Positions 15,793 through 24,359 of a stretch of DNA of 64,000 bases are shown here, piece after piece (position 1 is the stretch's first letter; every line of letters begins with the position of its first letter). Source of the stretch: VXMO01 sp965205915 (GTDB lineage Bacteria; Chloroflexota; Dehalococcoidia; UBA6926); the NCBI GenBank assembly GCA_965205915.1, contig OZ242191.1:434001-498000 (forward strand), given 5' to 3'. Under the pieces are notes generated by a model. That model was not told the DNA's origin. It made no database searches and saw only the letters and a list, made by a program, of their open reading frames with translations. The translations under genes and the position numbers were made by a program.

Positions 15793-16818
15793 CTACACGC
15801 GCAGGCAGGCTACCCAGTGGTCGCCGCCTACGTTGCGGAACTCCGGGTCTTCCTCGCTGCACACATCGATGGCGATGGGGCAGCGGGTGTGGAATCGGCA
15901 GCCGGACGGCGGGTTGATCGGGCTCGGCACATCGCCGGTGAGCACGATGCGCTCTCGCTGTCGCTCAACAATCGGATCAGGAATCGGCACTGCGGAGAGC
16001 AGCGCCCGGGTGTACGGGTGGAGCGGGTTCTCATACAGCTCCTCGCGTGTGGCAACCTCAACGATCTTGCCGAGGTACATCACTGCGACACGGTCGCTGA
16101 TGTGTCGGACGACGGAGAGGTCGTGTGCGATGAAGAGGTACGTAAGGTCGAACTGCTCCTGCAGATCTTCAAGCAGGTTGATGACCTGCGCCTGAATGGA
16201 CACGTCGAGCGCGGAGACGGGCTCGTCGCAGATAATCAGGCTGGGCCGCACGGCGAGCGCGCGGGCCATGCCGATGCGCTGCCGCTGTCCGCCGGAGAAC
16301 TCGTGTGGGTACCGGTCACGCATGTAGGGGTTGAGTCCCACCACGCGGAGTAGCTCCTCCACTTGATCAACGTAGTCGCCACGTCCACTTGTCATGTTGT
16401 GGATGCGAATAGGTTCACCAATGATGGAGCCGGCAGTCATGCGGGGGTTGAGAGAGCTGTACGGGTCCTGGAAGATCATCTGAAGTCGGCGTCTCATGCC
16501 ACGCATGCGGCGCGGGCTCAGTTGAGCCAGATCGGTTCCCTCAAAGATGATCTCACCCTGTGTGATCTTGTAGACCTGCATGATGCTGCGGCCGACGGTG
16601 GTCTTTCCGCAGCCGGACTCGCCAACGACGCCCAGCGTTTCACCCTTACGGACGAAGAAGCTGATGTCATCAACGGCCTTGACGTCAGCAACGTGCCTGG
16701 GAACGATTCCCCGGGAGTTGACCGGAAAATACATTTTCAGGTTGTTGACTTCGAGAAGTATGTCGCCGAGGTCCTGATGTCCCACGGCGGCGGCGGCTAT
16801 GCTTTCTCGCGTCGTCAT
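15793..16818 (-). CDS. Oligopeptide/dipeptide ABC transporter ATP-binding protein (OppF/DppF type)
   Basis: 341 residues from ATG 16818, whose A is the last base of the upstream TAA (TAATG coupling). Walker A GESGCGKTTVGRSI, Q-loop MIFQDPYSSLNPRM, signature FSGGQRQRIGMARAL, Walker B LIICDEPVSALD, switch His in AHDLSVVRHISDRVAVMYLGK, and the OppF-type C-terminal Cys-containing domain (PSGCRFHTRCPIAIDVCSEE) that may hold an iron-sulfur cluster. It powers import of peptides or similar solutes with its partner OppD-like protein. No permease or binding protein is adjacent; Dpp-type permeases lie near 57-62 kb. Confidence 0.9.
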   Translation of the reverse strand: MTTRESIAAAAVGHQDLGDILLEVNNLKMYFPVNSRGIVPRHVADVKAVDDISFFVRKGETLGVVGESGCGKTTVGRSIMQVYKITQGEIIFEGTDLAQLSPRRMRGMRRRLQMIFQDPYSSLNPRMTAGSIIGEPIRIHNMTSGRGDYVDQVEELLRVVGLNPYMRDRYPHEFSGGQRQRIGMARALAVRPSLIICDEPVSALDVSIQAQVINLLEDLQEQFDLTYLFIAHDLSVVRHISDRVAVMYLGKIVEVATREELYENPLHPYTRALLSAVPIPDPIVERQRERIVLTGDVPSPINPPSGCRFHTRCPIAIDVCSEEDPEFRNVGGDHWVACLRV

Positions 16819-17837
16819 TAGTTGCTCCCTGCGCGCGTGCGTGTCGCCGTGGTTACGTCCACCCAACACGCCTTGTGATGATCGGTCGTTCCGTCCACCA
16901 GTTCAAACGGCGGGTATTCCGCGCACTGGTCGATAGCAAACGGGCAGCGTGGGCGGAAAGCGCATCCGCCGGGAAGGTTCATCAGATCCGGTGGCATCCC
17001 CTCAATGGGCTCAAGCTTGAATTTGCGCGGCTCATCCAGCCGGGGAACAGAGGCAAGCAGCCCCATGGTATACGGATGCCGGGGGTTCTTGAAGATTGTC
17101 TCGGCGGAGCCGGACTCAACAATCTTTCCGGCGTACATGACGTTGATCCAGTGCGCGTAGCGCGCCACAACCCCGAGGTTGTGCGTAATGATGACGACTG
17201 CCGTGCCCAATTCCTCATTGAGCCTCTGCATAAGCTCAAGGATCTGCGCCTGAATCGTTACGTCGAGCGCCGTCGTTGGCTCATCCGCGATGAGCAGGCG
17301 CGGCTCGCAACTAAGGCCCATGGCAATCATCACGCGCTGGCGCATTCCACCACTGAACTGGTGTGGGTAGTCGCCCAGGCGATTGGAACCATCCGGGATG
17401 CCGACCAGGTCGAGTAGCTCACCGGCGCGGCGCGCCGAGGCTTCTCTATTCATGCCGAGGTGCGTCTCCAGCGCCTCAGTAAGCTGGCGGCCGATGGTTA
17501 GGACGGGATTAAGGGAGGTCATAGGTTCCTGGAAGATCATGGCGATCTTCGCGCCGCGCACCTGAAGGACGCGATCCCCGCTCATCTTGAGCATGTCCTC
17601 ACCGTCCAGGAGCGCCTCGCCGGCCTCGACCCGTCCCCCGGGCGGAGGAATGAGTCGCATGACGGACAGGGCCGTCACACTCTTACCAGAGCCGCTCTCG
17701 CCGACGACGCCGACGATCTCGCGTTCGTGAACGGTATAGCTGACGCCGTCAACTGCCTTGACGATTCCGTCAGTCGTGTAGAACCGCGTTACCAGGTCCT
17801 TGATTTCAAGTACCGGCTTTGCTGTTTCCGCTACCAC
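16818..17837 (-). CDS. Oligopeptide/dipeptide ABC transporter ATP-binding protein (OppD/DppD type)
   Basis: 339 residues; GTG 17837 is preceded by GAGGAGG. Walker A GESGSGKSVTALSV, Q-loop MIFQEPMTSLNPVL, signature FSGGMRQRVMIAMGL, Walker B LLIADEPTTALDV, switch THNLGVVARYAHWINVMYAGK, and C-terminal GCAFRPRCPFAIDQC. First gene of a two-ATPase operon with the OppF-like gene downstream. The absence of linked permease and binding-protein genes makes it an orphan ATPase pair within this window. Confidence 0.9.
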   Translation of the reverse strand: MVAETAKPVLEIKDLVTRFYTTDGIVKAVDGVSYTVHEREIVGVVGESGSGKSVTALSVMRLIPPPGGRVEAGEALLDGEDMLKMSGDRVLQVRGAKIAMIFQEPMTSLNPVLTIGRQLTEALETHLGMNREASARRAGELLDLVGIPDGSNRLGDYPHQFSGGMRQRVMIAMGLSCEPRLLIADEPTTALDVTIQAQILELMQRLNEELGTAVVIITHNLGVVARYAHWINVMYAGKIVESGSAETIFKNPRHPYTMGLLASVPRLDEPRKFKLEPIEGMPPDLMNLPGGCAFRPRCPFAIDQCAEYPPFELVDGTTDHHKACWVDVTTATRTRAGSN

Positions 17838-17934
17838 AGAGCCTCCTCGCTGCCTTCCCCGGGGCCTGCCGGCCCTCTCGTTTCTCTATGTGCTAACTAC
17901 CAAAATGTCGTCTCAAGAGCATTCGCTTTTCCCG

Positions 17935-18016
17935 TGGGGAAGAGGAGACTCGAACTCCTACGCCTTTCGGCACATGATCCTAAATCATGCTCGTCTGCCA
18001 ATTCCGACACTTCCCC
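17935..18016 (-). tRNA. tRNA-Leu (anticodon UAG)
   Basis: Minus strand, about 82 bases, class II. Acceptor stem GGGGAAG/CTTCCCC, anticodon stem CATGA/TCATG with loop TTTAGGA giving anticodon TAG, a long variable arm (TGCCGAAAGGCGT), and a T arm with GTTCGAGTC. CCA is not encoded. Confidence 0.92.
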
Positions 18017-18032
18017 CTCTTTGTTTGCCATG

Positions 18033-18106
<74 letters not shown>

Positions 18107-18118
18107 GCGGCGAATTCC

Positions 18119-18124
18119 ATTGTA
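18119..18124 (-). promoter_or_regulatory. -10 element TACAAT before the tRNA pair
   Basis: CATACAATG on the minus strand, 12 bases before the 5' end of tRNA-Lys; spacing fits a short 5' leader. Confidence 0.5.
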
Positions 18125-18340
18125 TGCGCCTTCCGTGCGGATGACGACCTTTCGCCTCCTGAATTCTCCTCCCCATGTGTCCATAAAAACTACGCCGTGA
18201 CGCAGCTAAGCGTTACGGACATTGGGCGGACGGTAGCATACCCCCCGATTCAGCGTCAAGCAATCAGCCCTTGTTATGTCCAGAGCGGCCTTGCTCACGA
18301 CTGAGATGCTCTTGGAGCTCAAAGAATGGTCGCCCTAACT

Positions 18341-18477
18341 CGCCAAGCCGGAACGCGGCAGTCACCGTCAAAAACGCTCTAGGCTGATCGCAAGCCGGGA
18401 CGGGCCAATCACCCCAACACCGCAAGCCGGAACGCGGCAGCCGCCGTCAATAACACTCTACGCTGATCGCGAACCGA
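18341..18477. repeat. Imperfect tandem repeat upstream of pgk
   Basis: Two ~57-base units (18341-18398 and 18421-18477), sharing AAGCCGGAACGCGGCAG, the CCGTCAA core and a CGCTGATCGC-like end, separated by about 20 bases. They lie in the otherwise gene-free 18107-18539 interval between the tRNA genes and pgk. Each contains the inverted motif CCGGAACGCGG. Possible regulatory or REP-type element. Confidence 0.7.
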
Positions 18478-18539
18478 GAAAATCCCTCTGGTATCATCGA
18501 ATGCGGGCAACGTCCGGGCGGGGGGATCACGGGTACACA

Positions 18540-19733
18540 ATGAAGAAGACGGTCAACTATATCAACGTGTCCGGCGCGAGATGCCTGGTTCGTGTTGATT
18601 TCAACGTTCCGATGGAGCCCGGCACGACTGTTATATCGGACGATTCCCGTATACGCGCCGCCCTGCCCACCATTAACTATCTGCGCGAGCGTGGCGCGAG
18701 CGTCGTTCTCGCCACGCATGTCGGCAGGCCAAAGGGCGTCGACGAGTCCCTGCGTGTGGCTCCTATCGCCGCGCGGCTGTCGGAGTTGCTTGGCGCGCCG
18801 GTGGACGTGGCAGCGGACTCAATTGGGCCGGACATCGAAATCCTTTCGCGAGGACTGGAGCCCGGCGGCGTGCTCATGCTTGAGAATCTGCGGTTTCACG
18901 AGGGCGAGGAGAAGAACGACCCTGATTATGCGGCTGCGCTGGCCGGTCTCGCCGACATCTATGTGAACGATGCCTTTGGAACGGCCCACCGCGCCCACGC
19001 ATCGACGGAGGGGGTAGCGCATCTCCTGCCGGCCGTCGCGGGCTTCCTTCTGGATAAGGAGATCCGCATGTTGGGCGGCATTTTGGAGTCGCCGCGCCGC
19101 CCGCTCGCCACGCTGATGGGCGGCGCGAAGGTTGGCGACAAGATGGCCGTGATGGAGCGCTTGATCGAAACGTCGGACATGCTGATCGTTGGCGGGGGCA
19201 TGGCGGCGGCTTTCCTGGAGGCGCGTGGCCTGCGAACCGGCAAGAGCCTTCTGGAGGCGGACGGGCCGCAGATGGCGGGGCGCATCGAGAGCGCGGCGAA
19301 GGCGCGCGGCGTTCAGCTTCTGATTCCCTCGGACGTCGTCGTGGCAACCGAGCTGTCCGCGAACGCTGAGGCGTCGGTTGTCAGGAGCGACACGATCCCG
19401 GATGACGCAATGCTGTTGGACATCGGCCCTGAGACGCGCGATGCTTTCACGCGCGCCATGCGCCTGTGCCAGACAGTGTTGTGGAACGGCCCCATGGGCG
19501 TATTCGAATACGAGCAATTTTCCGGTGGGACACGGGCCGTGGGAGAGAGCCTCGCGCAACACGCTCGCGCGGGCGCGACCGTTATAGTTGGTGGCGGCTC
19601 GACAGCCTCGGCTGTCGATTCGCTAGGATACGTAGACGCGATGACGCACGTATCGACAGGCGGCGGGGCGGCGCTGGAGTTCCTGGAGGGACAAGTGCTG
19701 CCGGGCGTCGCCGCATTGCAGGACACGGACTGA
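18540..19733 (+). CDS. pgk: Phosphoglycerate kinase
   Basis: 397 residues, the normal length. It transfers phosphate between 1,3-bisphosphoglycerate and ADP in glycolysis/gluconeogenesis. Motifs: VRVDFNVPM, LATHVGRPKG, LENLRFHEGEEKNDP, NDAFGTAHRAHAS, GGAKVGDKM, NGPMGVFEYEQF, and the C-terminal nucleotide loop VGGGSTASAVDSLG. Start ATG 18540 chosen because homology begins there; the in-frame ATG at 18501 adds 13 atypical residues. First gene of a glycolytic operon with apgM and tpiA. Confidence 0.95.
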   Translation: MKKTVNYINVSGARCLVRVDFNVPMEPGTTVISDDSRIRAALPTINYLRERGASVVLATHVGRPKGVDESLRVAPIAARLSELLGAPVDVAADSIGPDIEILSRGLEPGGVLMLENLRFHEGEEKNDPDYAAALAGLADIYVNDAFGTAHRAHASTEGVAHLLPAVAGFLLDKEIRMLGGILESPRRPLATLMGGAKVGDKMAVMERLIETSDMLIVGGGMAAAFLEARGLRTGKSLLEADGPQMAGRIESAAKARGVQLLIPSDVVVATELSANAEASVVRSDTIPDDAMLLDIGPETRDAFTRAMRLCQTVLWNGPMGVFEYEQFSGGTRAVGESLAQHARAGATVIVGGGSTASAVDSLGYVDAMTHVSTGGGAALEFLEGQVLPGVAALQDTD

Positions 19734-19761
19734 GCGCAGCACATCACAAAGAGAGAAGATT

Positions 19762-20979
19762 GTGGCCAACTTTGAACTGATCAAGAACCTGATCCGCAAG
19801 ACGGACTCCAAAATCGTCCTGCTGGTGATGGACGGACTTGGCGGCATCCCGCACCCCGGGACGCTGCGCACGGAGCTTGAGGACGCGCAGACGGACAATC
19901 TGGATCGGCTGGCGCGCGCCTCTCAGACCGGCATGTCAATTCCCGTCGCTCATGGCATCACGCCCGGCAGCGGTCCCGGCCATCTCGCCCTGTTCGGCTA
20001 TGACCCCATCAAGTACCTCATCGGGCGCGGCATTTTGGAGGCGCTCGGGCTGGATATGGACGTGAGGGAAGGCGACATCGCTGCACGCGGCAACTTTTGC
20101 ACACTGGGCGATGACGGCCTGATCACCGACCGCCGCGCGGGCCGCATCTCGTCCGACATCAACCGCGAACTGGCGGATCTGCTAAACGGTATCTCGCTCA
20201 AGCAGGTGCAACCCATCGCCGCGTCCGGTCGCGAGCACCGCCTTGCCCTGCTCTTCCGTCCCGAGGACGGTGGGCCGCAGCTCAGTGATGCCCTGACGGA
20301 CAGCGACCCGCAGCGGGAGGGCTTTGCCCCTCTAACCGTCACTGCGACAGAGCCGTGGGCGGAAAACACGGCCTCAATCGTGAATGTTTTCCTTAAGGAT
20401 GCCATGTCGGTTATTGCTGGTCGCCACCCCGCAAACGGCCTCGTGCTGCGCGGATTTTCGACCACGCCGGACCTGCCGCAGATGGCGGACGTATACGGGC
20501 TGACCCCCGCCGCCGTCGCCGCCTATCCCATGTATCGCGGCCTCGCCAAGCTGGTGGGCATGAACGTCGTGCAGACCGGCGATACCATTGAGGATCAGAT
20601 CGAGACGGCCCGCGACATCTGGGACGAGCACGATTTCTTTCTCATTCACTACAAAGCAACGGACAGCGGCGGCGAGGACGGCGATTACGACGCGAAGGTT
20701 GAGGCCATCGAACGGATGGACAGCGCCCTACCCGCCCTGCTAGAGCTTGATCCGGACGTGCTGATCGTCGCAGGCGATCACTCTACGCCTACGGCGATGG
20801 CGGCGCACAGCTGGCACCCCGTTCCGTTGATGATAAGGTCGCGGCTCGTTGCCCGCGGATTTTCAGAGAGATTCACGGAGCGAGAGTGCGCGCGCGGGAT
20901 GTTGGGAACGATTTCGGCAACAGATATCATGCCGCTGGCCCTCGCCAACGCCGGCAAGCTGGACAAGTTCGGCGCCTGA
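19762..20979 (+). CDS. apgM: 2,3-bisphosphoglycerate-independent phosphoglycerate mutase, archaeal type
   Basis: 405 residues, GTG start 19762. Alkaline-phosphatase superfamily member interconverting 3- and 2-phosphoglycerate. The ApgM type is recognised by VLLVMDGLGGIPHP (metal Asp), GITPGSGPGHLALFGYDP with the phosphorylated Ser, RGNFCTL, and C-terminal VAGDHSTP and SWHPVP metal ligands. It is not the longer bacterial GpmI. This type is characteristic of archaea and of some bacteria including Chloroflexota. It lies between pgk and tpiA with gaps of about 30 bases. Confidence 0.92.
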   Translation: MANFELIKNLIRKTDSKIVLLVMDGLGGIPHPGTLRTELEDAQTDNLDRLARASQTGMSIPVAHGITPGSGPGHLALFGYDPIKYLIGRGILEALGLDMDVREGDIAARGNFCTLGDDGLITDRRAGRISSDINRELADLLNGISLKQVQPIAASGREHRLALLFRPEDGGPQLSDALTDSDPQREGFAPLTVTATEPWAENTASIVNVFLKDAMSVIAGRHPANGLVLRGFSTTPDLPQMADVYGLTPAAVAAYPMYRGLAKLVGMNVVQTGDTIEDQIETARDIWDEHDFFLIHYKATDSGGEDGDYDAKVEAIERMDSALPALLELDPDVLIVAGDHSTPTAMAAHSWHPVPLMIRSRLVARGFSERFTERECARGMLGTISATDIMPLALANAGKLDKFGA

Positions 20980-21010
20980 CGGCAGCGCCGCATACGAGAG
21001 GGAACGTCAC

Positions 21011-21775
21011 ATGGCATCACCACGCACACCGCTGATTGCAGGCAACTGGAAGATGAACACGTCGCTGGCAGAGGCGCGAATCCTCGCGTACAACGTCGTC
21101 CACACAGTCGGCGTCCCACGGGGAGTCGATGTGGCTGTCTGCCCGCCGTTCGTGTCCCTGCCAATTGTCGCGGAAGCGTTGCGGGGCAGCCCCGTGGCGC
21201 TTGGCGCGCAGAATATCTATCCGGCGGAGTCCGGCGCGTACACAGGAGAAATCGCGCCGACGATGCTGCAAGGGCTCTGCGCATACGCAATCGTGGGACA
21301 CTCGGAACGGCGCGCTTATTTTGCCGAGTCCGACGAGTTCGTGAACGCAAAAGTCCACATCGCGCTCGCACACGACCTAACACCAATCTTGTGCGTCGGC
21401 GAGACTCTTGAACAGCGGGAGGCCGGACAAACTGCCGCGATATTGAGCACGCAGACATCAGGCGGATTGGCTGACGTGGAGGACGTGTCAACGGTCGTCA
21501 TCGCGTATGAGCCGGTGTGGGCCATCGGGACGGGCGTGGCAGCGACGCCAGACGACGCGCGTGATGGCATCGCCGTTATTCGGCAGACCATCGCGGACGC
21601 GCGTGGGTCGGATGTCGCGGAGTCGGTCCGTATCCTCTACGGCGGCTCCATGAACCCACAGAACGTGGAGTCGCTGCTTGCGCAGCCGGGAATCGACGGC
21701 GGGCTGATTGGCGGGGCGTCGCTCAATGCGGAGCAGTTTGTGGCGCTGGTGCGGGCGGCTGAGCAGCGGGGCTGA
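21011..21775 (+). CDS. tpiA: Triosephosphate isomerase
   Basis: 254 residues from ATG 21011; a longer in-frame opening overlaps apgM and is not homologous. Complete TIM barrel: substrate Lys14 in GNWKMN, catalytic His in IVGHSERRAYF, catalytic Glu in VIAYEPVWAIGTG, and phosphate-binding ILYGGSMNP and GLIGGASL. Third gene of the pgk-apgM-tpiA operon. Confidence 0.95.
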   Translation: MASPRTPLIAGNWKMNTSLAEARILAYNVVHTVGVPRGVDVAVCPPFVSLPIVAEALRGSPVALGAQNIYPAESGAYTGEIAPTMLQGLCAYAIVGHSERRAYFAESDEFVNAKVHIALAHDLTPILCVGETLEQREAGQTAAILSTQTSGGLADVEDVSTVVIAYEPVWAIGTGVAATPDDARDGIAVIRQTIADARGSDVAESVRILYGGSMNPQNVESLLAQPGIDGGLIGGASLNAEQFVALVRAAEQRG

Positions 21776-21881
21776 CTCTCGCCAATTGCGGCAAGAATCA
21801 GCAGTCGGTGGCGACCCTGCTGAACGGTCGGAACGGCGTTTCAGCACCGGTTATTTCTCGCAACGGGCGCAGTCAGGCGTC

Positions 21882-21887
21882 TATACT
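21882..21887 (+). promoter_or_regulatory. -10 element TATACT, leaderless geometry
   Basis: TATACT is followed by exactly six bases and then ATG 21894, so the expected transcription start is the A of the start codon. No Shine-Dalgarno sequence is present. Confidence 0.6.
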
Positions 21888-21893
21888 TATTGC

Positions 21894-22277
21894 ATGACGA
21901 CCGCGAACGGCAGCGACAAGGAATACGTGGAGCAGGGTCGGCGATTCCTCAACCAGGCGCATGAGGAACTGTCCCGTGATGACCTCCGCCAGGCATCCGA
22001 GAAGGGGTGGGGCGCGACGGTGCAGTTGCTCAAGGCATACGCGGATGAGCGCGGGCTTGAGCATGACCGGCACGCCAAGCTTTTTGGCGTCGTGAGCCGT
22101 CTCGTCGCTGAGGCCGACGACGACTCTCTCCGCACCTACTTCAATGAGGCGCGTGGCCTGCACGAGAATTTCTATGAGGGTGGTTTCACCTTCAGGGACG
22201 TGAGTTCCAGCCTGGAACAGGTCTCCCGGTTCGTGGGCAAAGTGGAGAGCCTGCTGAATGGGCGGAACGGCGCCTAG
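21894..22277 (+). CDS. PaREP1/HEPN-like small protein
   Basis: 127 residues, all helical in appearance: EYVEQGRRFLNQAHEELSRD, then DLRQASEKGWGATVQLLKAY, then HAKLFGVVSRL, and GLHENFYEGGF near the end. The pattern (two long helices, WGA in the second, LHxNFYEG) fits the PaREP1/HEPN-like proteins that accompany nucleotidyltransferases or occur alone. The RNase-type HEPN Rx4-6H motif is not obvious, so catalytic activity is doubtful. ATG 21894 lies immediately after a TATACT box, suggesting a leaderless message; the frame extends upstream but overlaps tpiA. Confidence 0.7.
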   Translation: MTTANGSDKEYVEQGRRFLNQAHEELSRDDLRQASEKGWGATVQLLKAYADERGLEHDRHAKLFGVVSRLVAEADDDSLRTYFNEARGLHENFYEGGFTFRDVSSSLEQVSRFVGKVESLLNGRNGA

Positions 22278-22343
22278 CGCAGGCCCGCCTCAATTACACC
22301 CGGTCTTTCGTTAGCTACAAAAACATCAGAGGAGCGTATAAGC

Positions 22344-23345
22344 ATGTCCACAGATTCCACTATTCGTATCGGTCTCGTTGGCGCGGGACGATTCTCGCAA
22401 GCGCGCGTCGTGCCCGAGCTTGAAAAGGTTCCGGGCGTCACATTCGTCGCCGTCGCGAACAACAGCGTTGAGTCGACAGCGCGGGTCGCCGATCGGTTCA
22501 ACGTGCCGGTACAGGCATCATCGTGGCAGGATGTCGTTTCCTCGCCTGACGTTGACCTCGTCTTCAACGGGACGCAGGCGCCGCAGCATCGCGACATCCT
22601 GATGGGCGCGCTGGAGAACGACAAGCATCTGCTGACCATGAATCCGCTCGCCATGACGGGCCCGGAGGGGCGTGAGATTGTTGCGGCTCTTGAGGCGCGA
22701 CCGAGCCTCAAGGCGCGGCAGTATCCGGCGTTTCCGCACGGCCCCTTTGCGCGGGAGGACGCGCTCGTGGCGCGCTTGCTCAGCGAAGGCCGCATTGGGC
22801 GAGTGCTGAGCGCGGGGGTTCAGTGGCACACGCCGTATCTCGCCTTTGGCAGCTACTTTGACATTCTCAACCGCTGGGTTGGCCGCCATGCCCGCCTGCT
22901 TGCGGTGCGGAAGCAGCATGAGGTTGGCAATCGGCGCGTCGGTTTCTCGGCCATCATAGGCGACCTCGGCGATGAGGTCGCGGTGCGTTACACGCATGAC
23001 AACCTTGCGCCCAAAGCCACGCAGAACGCCCATATCGCGCTGCATGGGGAAAGTGGCACGATCATCGTCGCAGCCTATCCCGCCGACCCACTCTCGTCCG
23101 TGCGCATTGCATCCGGGGATGGGGAGGCTGAGGTTGTGCCCGTGCCGGATGATCTGCGGCAGCCGTTCGAGGACGAACGGCACGTCAATATCGAGGAGCA
23201 GTTCCTCGGGTGGGTGATGGGCGGCGCGGAGCCGACTCCCCTGCTGCTGACACTCCAACAGGGCCTGCAGTCCACCGATGCCGCGGAGGCGTTTGTCGCA
23301 TCCATGCGTCAGGGCGGCGCGTGGGTGGATATGCCGCAAGGTTAG
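22344..23345 (+). CDS. Gfo/Idh/MocA-family oxidoreductase
   Basis: 333 residues. N-terminal Rossmann fold with IRIGLVGAGRFSQARVVPEL for NAD(P), then DLVFNGTQAPQHRDILMGAL and the region where the family's EKP motif would be, here replaced by LLTMNPLAMTG. The usual catalytic Lys is therefore missing, so this may be a non-canonical member. The C-terminal half is the beta-sheet substrate domain. ATG 22344 is preceded by GGAGCG. Substrate unknown; neighbours (miaA, dapF) give no hint. Confidence 0.8.
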   Translation: MSTDSTIRIGLVGAGRFSQARVVPELEKVPGVTFVAVANNSVESTARVADRFNVPVQASSWQDVVSSPDVDLVFNGTQAPQHRDILMGALENDKHLLTMNPLAMTGPEGREIVAALEARPSLKARQYPAFPHGPFAREDALVARLLSEGRIGRVLSAGVQWHTPYLAFGSYFDILNRWVGRHARLLAVRKQHEVGNRRVGFSAIIGDLGDEVAVRYTHDNLAPKATQNAHIALHGESGTIIVAAYPADPLSSVRIASGDGEAEVVPVPDDLRQPFEDERHVNIEEQFLGWVMGGAEPTPLLLTLQQGLQSTDAAEAFVASMRQGGAWVDMPQG

Positions 23346-23391
23346 CGGGGTGGGTCTAGCGACTCGCAACGCTCACATCTCGAGTTGATCA

Positions 23392-24321
23392 ATGACCGAG
23401 CCTGTTGTCCTTGCCATCGTGGGGCCGACGGCGGTCGGTAAGTCGGCTGTCGCTGTCCGGCTCGCGCGGCAAATAGACGGCGAGATCATCAACGCGGACA
23501 GCCGGCAGGTCTATCGCGGGTTTGACATCGGCGCGGGCATTCCGGGTGAGGACGAGCGTGGCGGCGTGCCTCATCACCTGTACGGGTTCTCCGAGCCGGA
23601 CGACGATTTCTCGCTTGGGCGGTTTCTTGATGCCGCCACGTTCGCTATCGATGACATTCACGGACGCGGAAAGACGCCGATCATCGTCGGTGGCACAGGT
23701 CAGTACGTGTGGGCGCTCGTTGAGGGCTGGAACGTCCCGGAGGTCGCGCCGAACCCTGAGCTACGGACTGAGCTTATGGAACGAGCAGAGCGCGAGGGGC
23801 GCGCCGCGCTGCACACGGAGCTTGCGCGTCACGACCCCGCGGCCGCGGATCTCATCCATCCCAACAACCTGATCCGTACCGTGCGCGCGTTGGAGGTCGT
23901 GCTGACAACAGGCCGCCCATTCTCGGAACAGCGTACGAAAACCCCTCCGCCCTGGAATGTTCGCATAGCGGGCTTGACGATGGAACGACCGGCGCTTGAT
24001 GAGCGAATCGAGCGGCGCGTGGACATCCAGTTGGCCGTCGGCTGGGTGGATGAGGTACGGGCGCTGTTGGCGGCAGGGTATTCGCCTTCGCTATCGTCCT
24101 TTCGCAGCATTGGCTATCGGGAGATAGCGGCGCACATTGAGGGGCGAATGCCGGCGGATGAGATGCGGCAGGCCATCGTGAGCAAGACGTGGCGATTCGC
24201 CCGCTCGCAATTTGGGTGGTTCCGCGCGGGCGATGAGCGCATCGCGTGGGTGGATGTAACGTCTCAGCCGCCGCTCACGGACACAGCCGAGGCCCTGGCG
24301 GATCTGCTGAAACTCGCGTAG
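23392..24321 (+). CDS. miaA: tRNA dimethylallyltransferase
   Basis: 309 residues. It adds the dimethylallyl group to N6 of A37 in tRNAs reading UNN codons. P-loop GPTAVGKS at 11-18, NADSRQVYRGFDIGAG, substrate-binding VPHHLYGFSEPDDDFSLG, and the prenyl-site VGGTGQYVWAL. The C-terminal part has RSFRSIGYREIAAHIEG-like residues (SFRSIGYREI). The dimethylallyl diphosphate comes from the isoprenoid pathway that also feeds the synthase at 6389. Confidence 0.95.
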   Translation: MTEPVVLAIVGPTAVGKSAVAVRLARQIDGEIINADSRQVYRGFDIGAGIPGEDERGGVPHHLYGFSEPDDDFSLGRFLDAATFAIDDIHGRGKTPIIVGGTGQYVWALVEGWNVPEVAPNPELRTELMERAEREGRAALHTELARHDPAAADLIHPNNLIRTVRALEVVLTTGRPFSEQRTKTPPPWNVRIAGLTMERPALDERIERRVDIQLAVGWVDEVRALLAAGYSPSLSSFRSIGYREIAAHIEGRMPADEMRQAIVSKTWRFARSQFGWFRAGDERIAWVDVTSQPPLTDTAEALADLLKLA

Positions 24322-24347
24322 GAATGGATGCAGCGGCATCGGCGCAC

Positions 24348-24353
24348 TATACT
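24348..24353 (+). promoter_or_regulatory. -10 element TATACT, leaderless geometry
   Basis: TATACT followed by six bases and ATG 24360, the same geometry as at 21882. No Shine-Dalgarno. Confidence 0.6.
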
Positions 24354-24359
24354 TGGCGC

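Noticed and set aside
18107..18539. Possible CRISPR or riboswitch in the repeat-containing region before pgk.
   Set aside because: Only two imperfect units with unequal spacing and no cas genes; no recognisable aptamer core.
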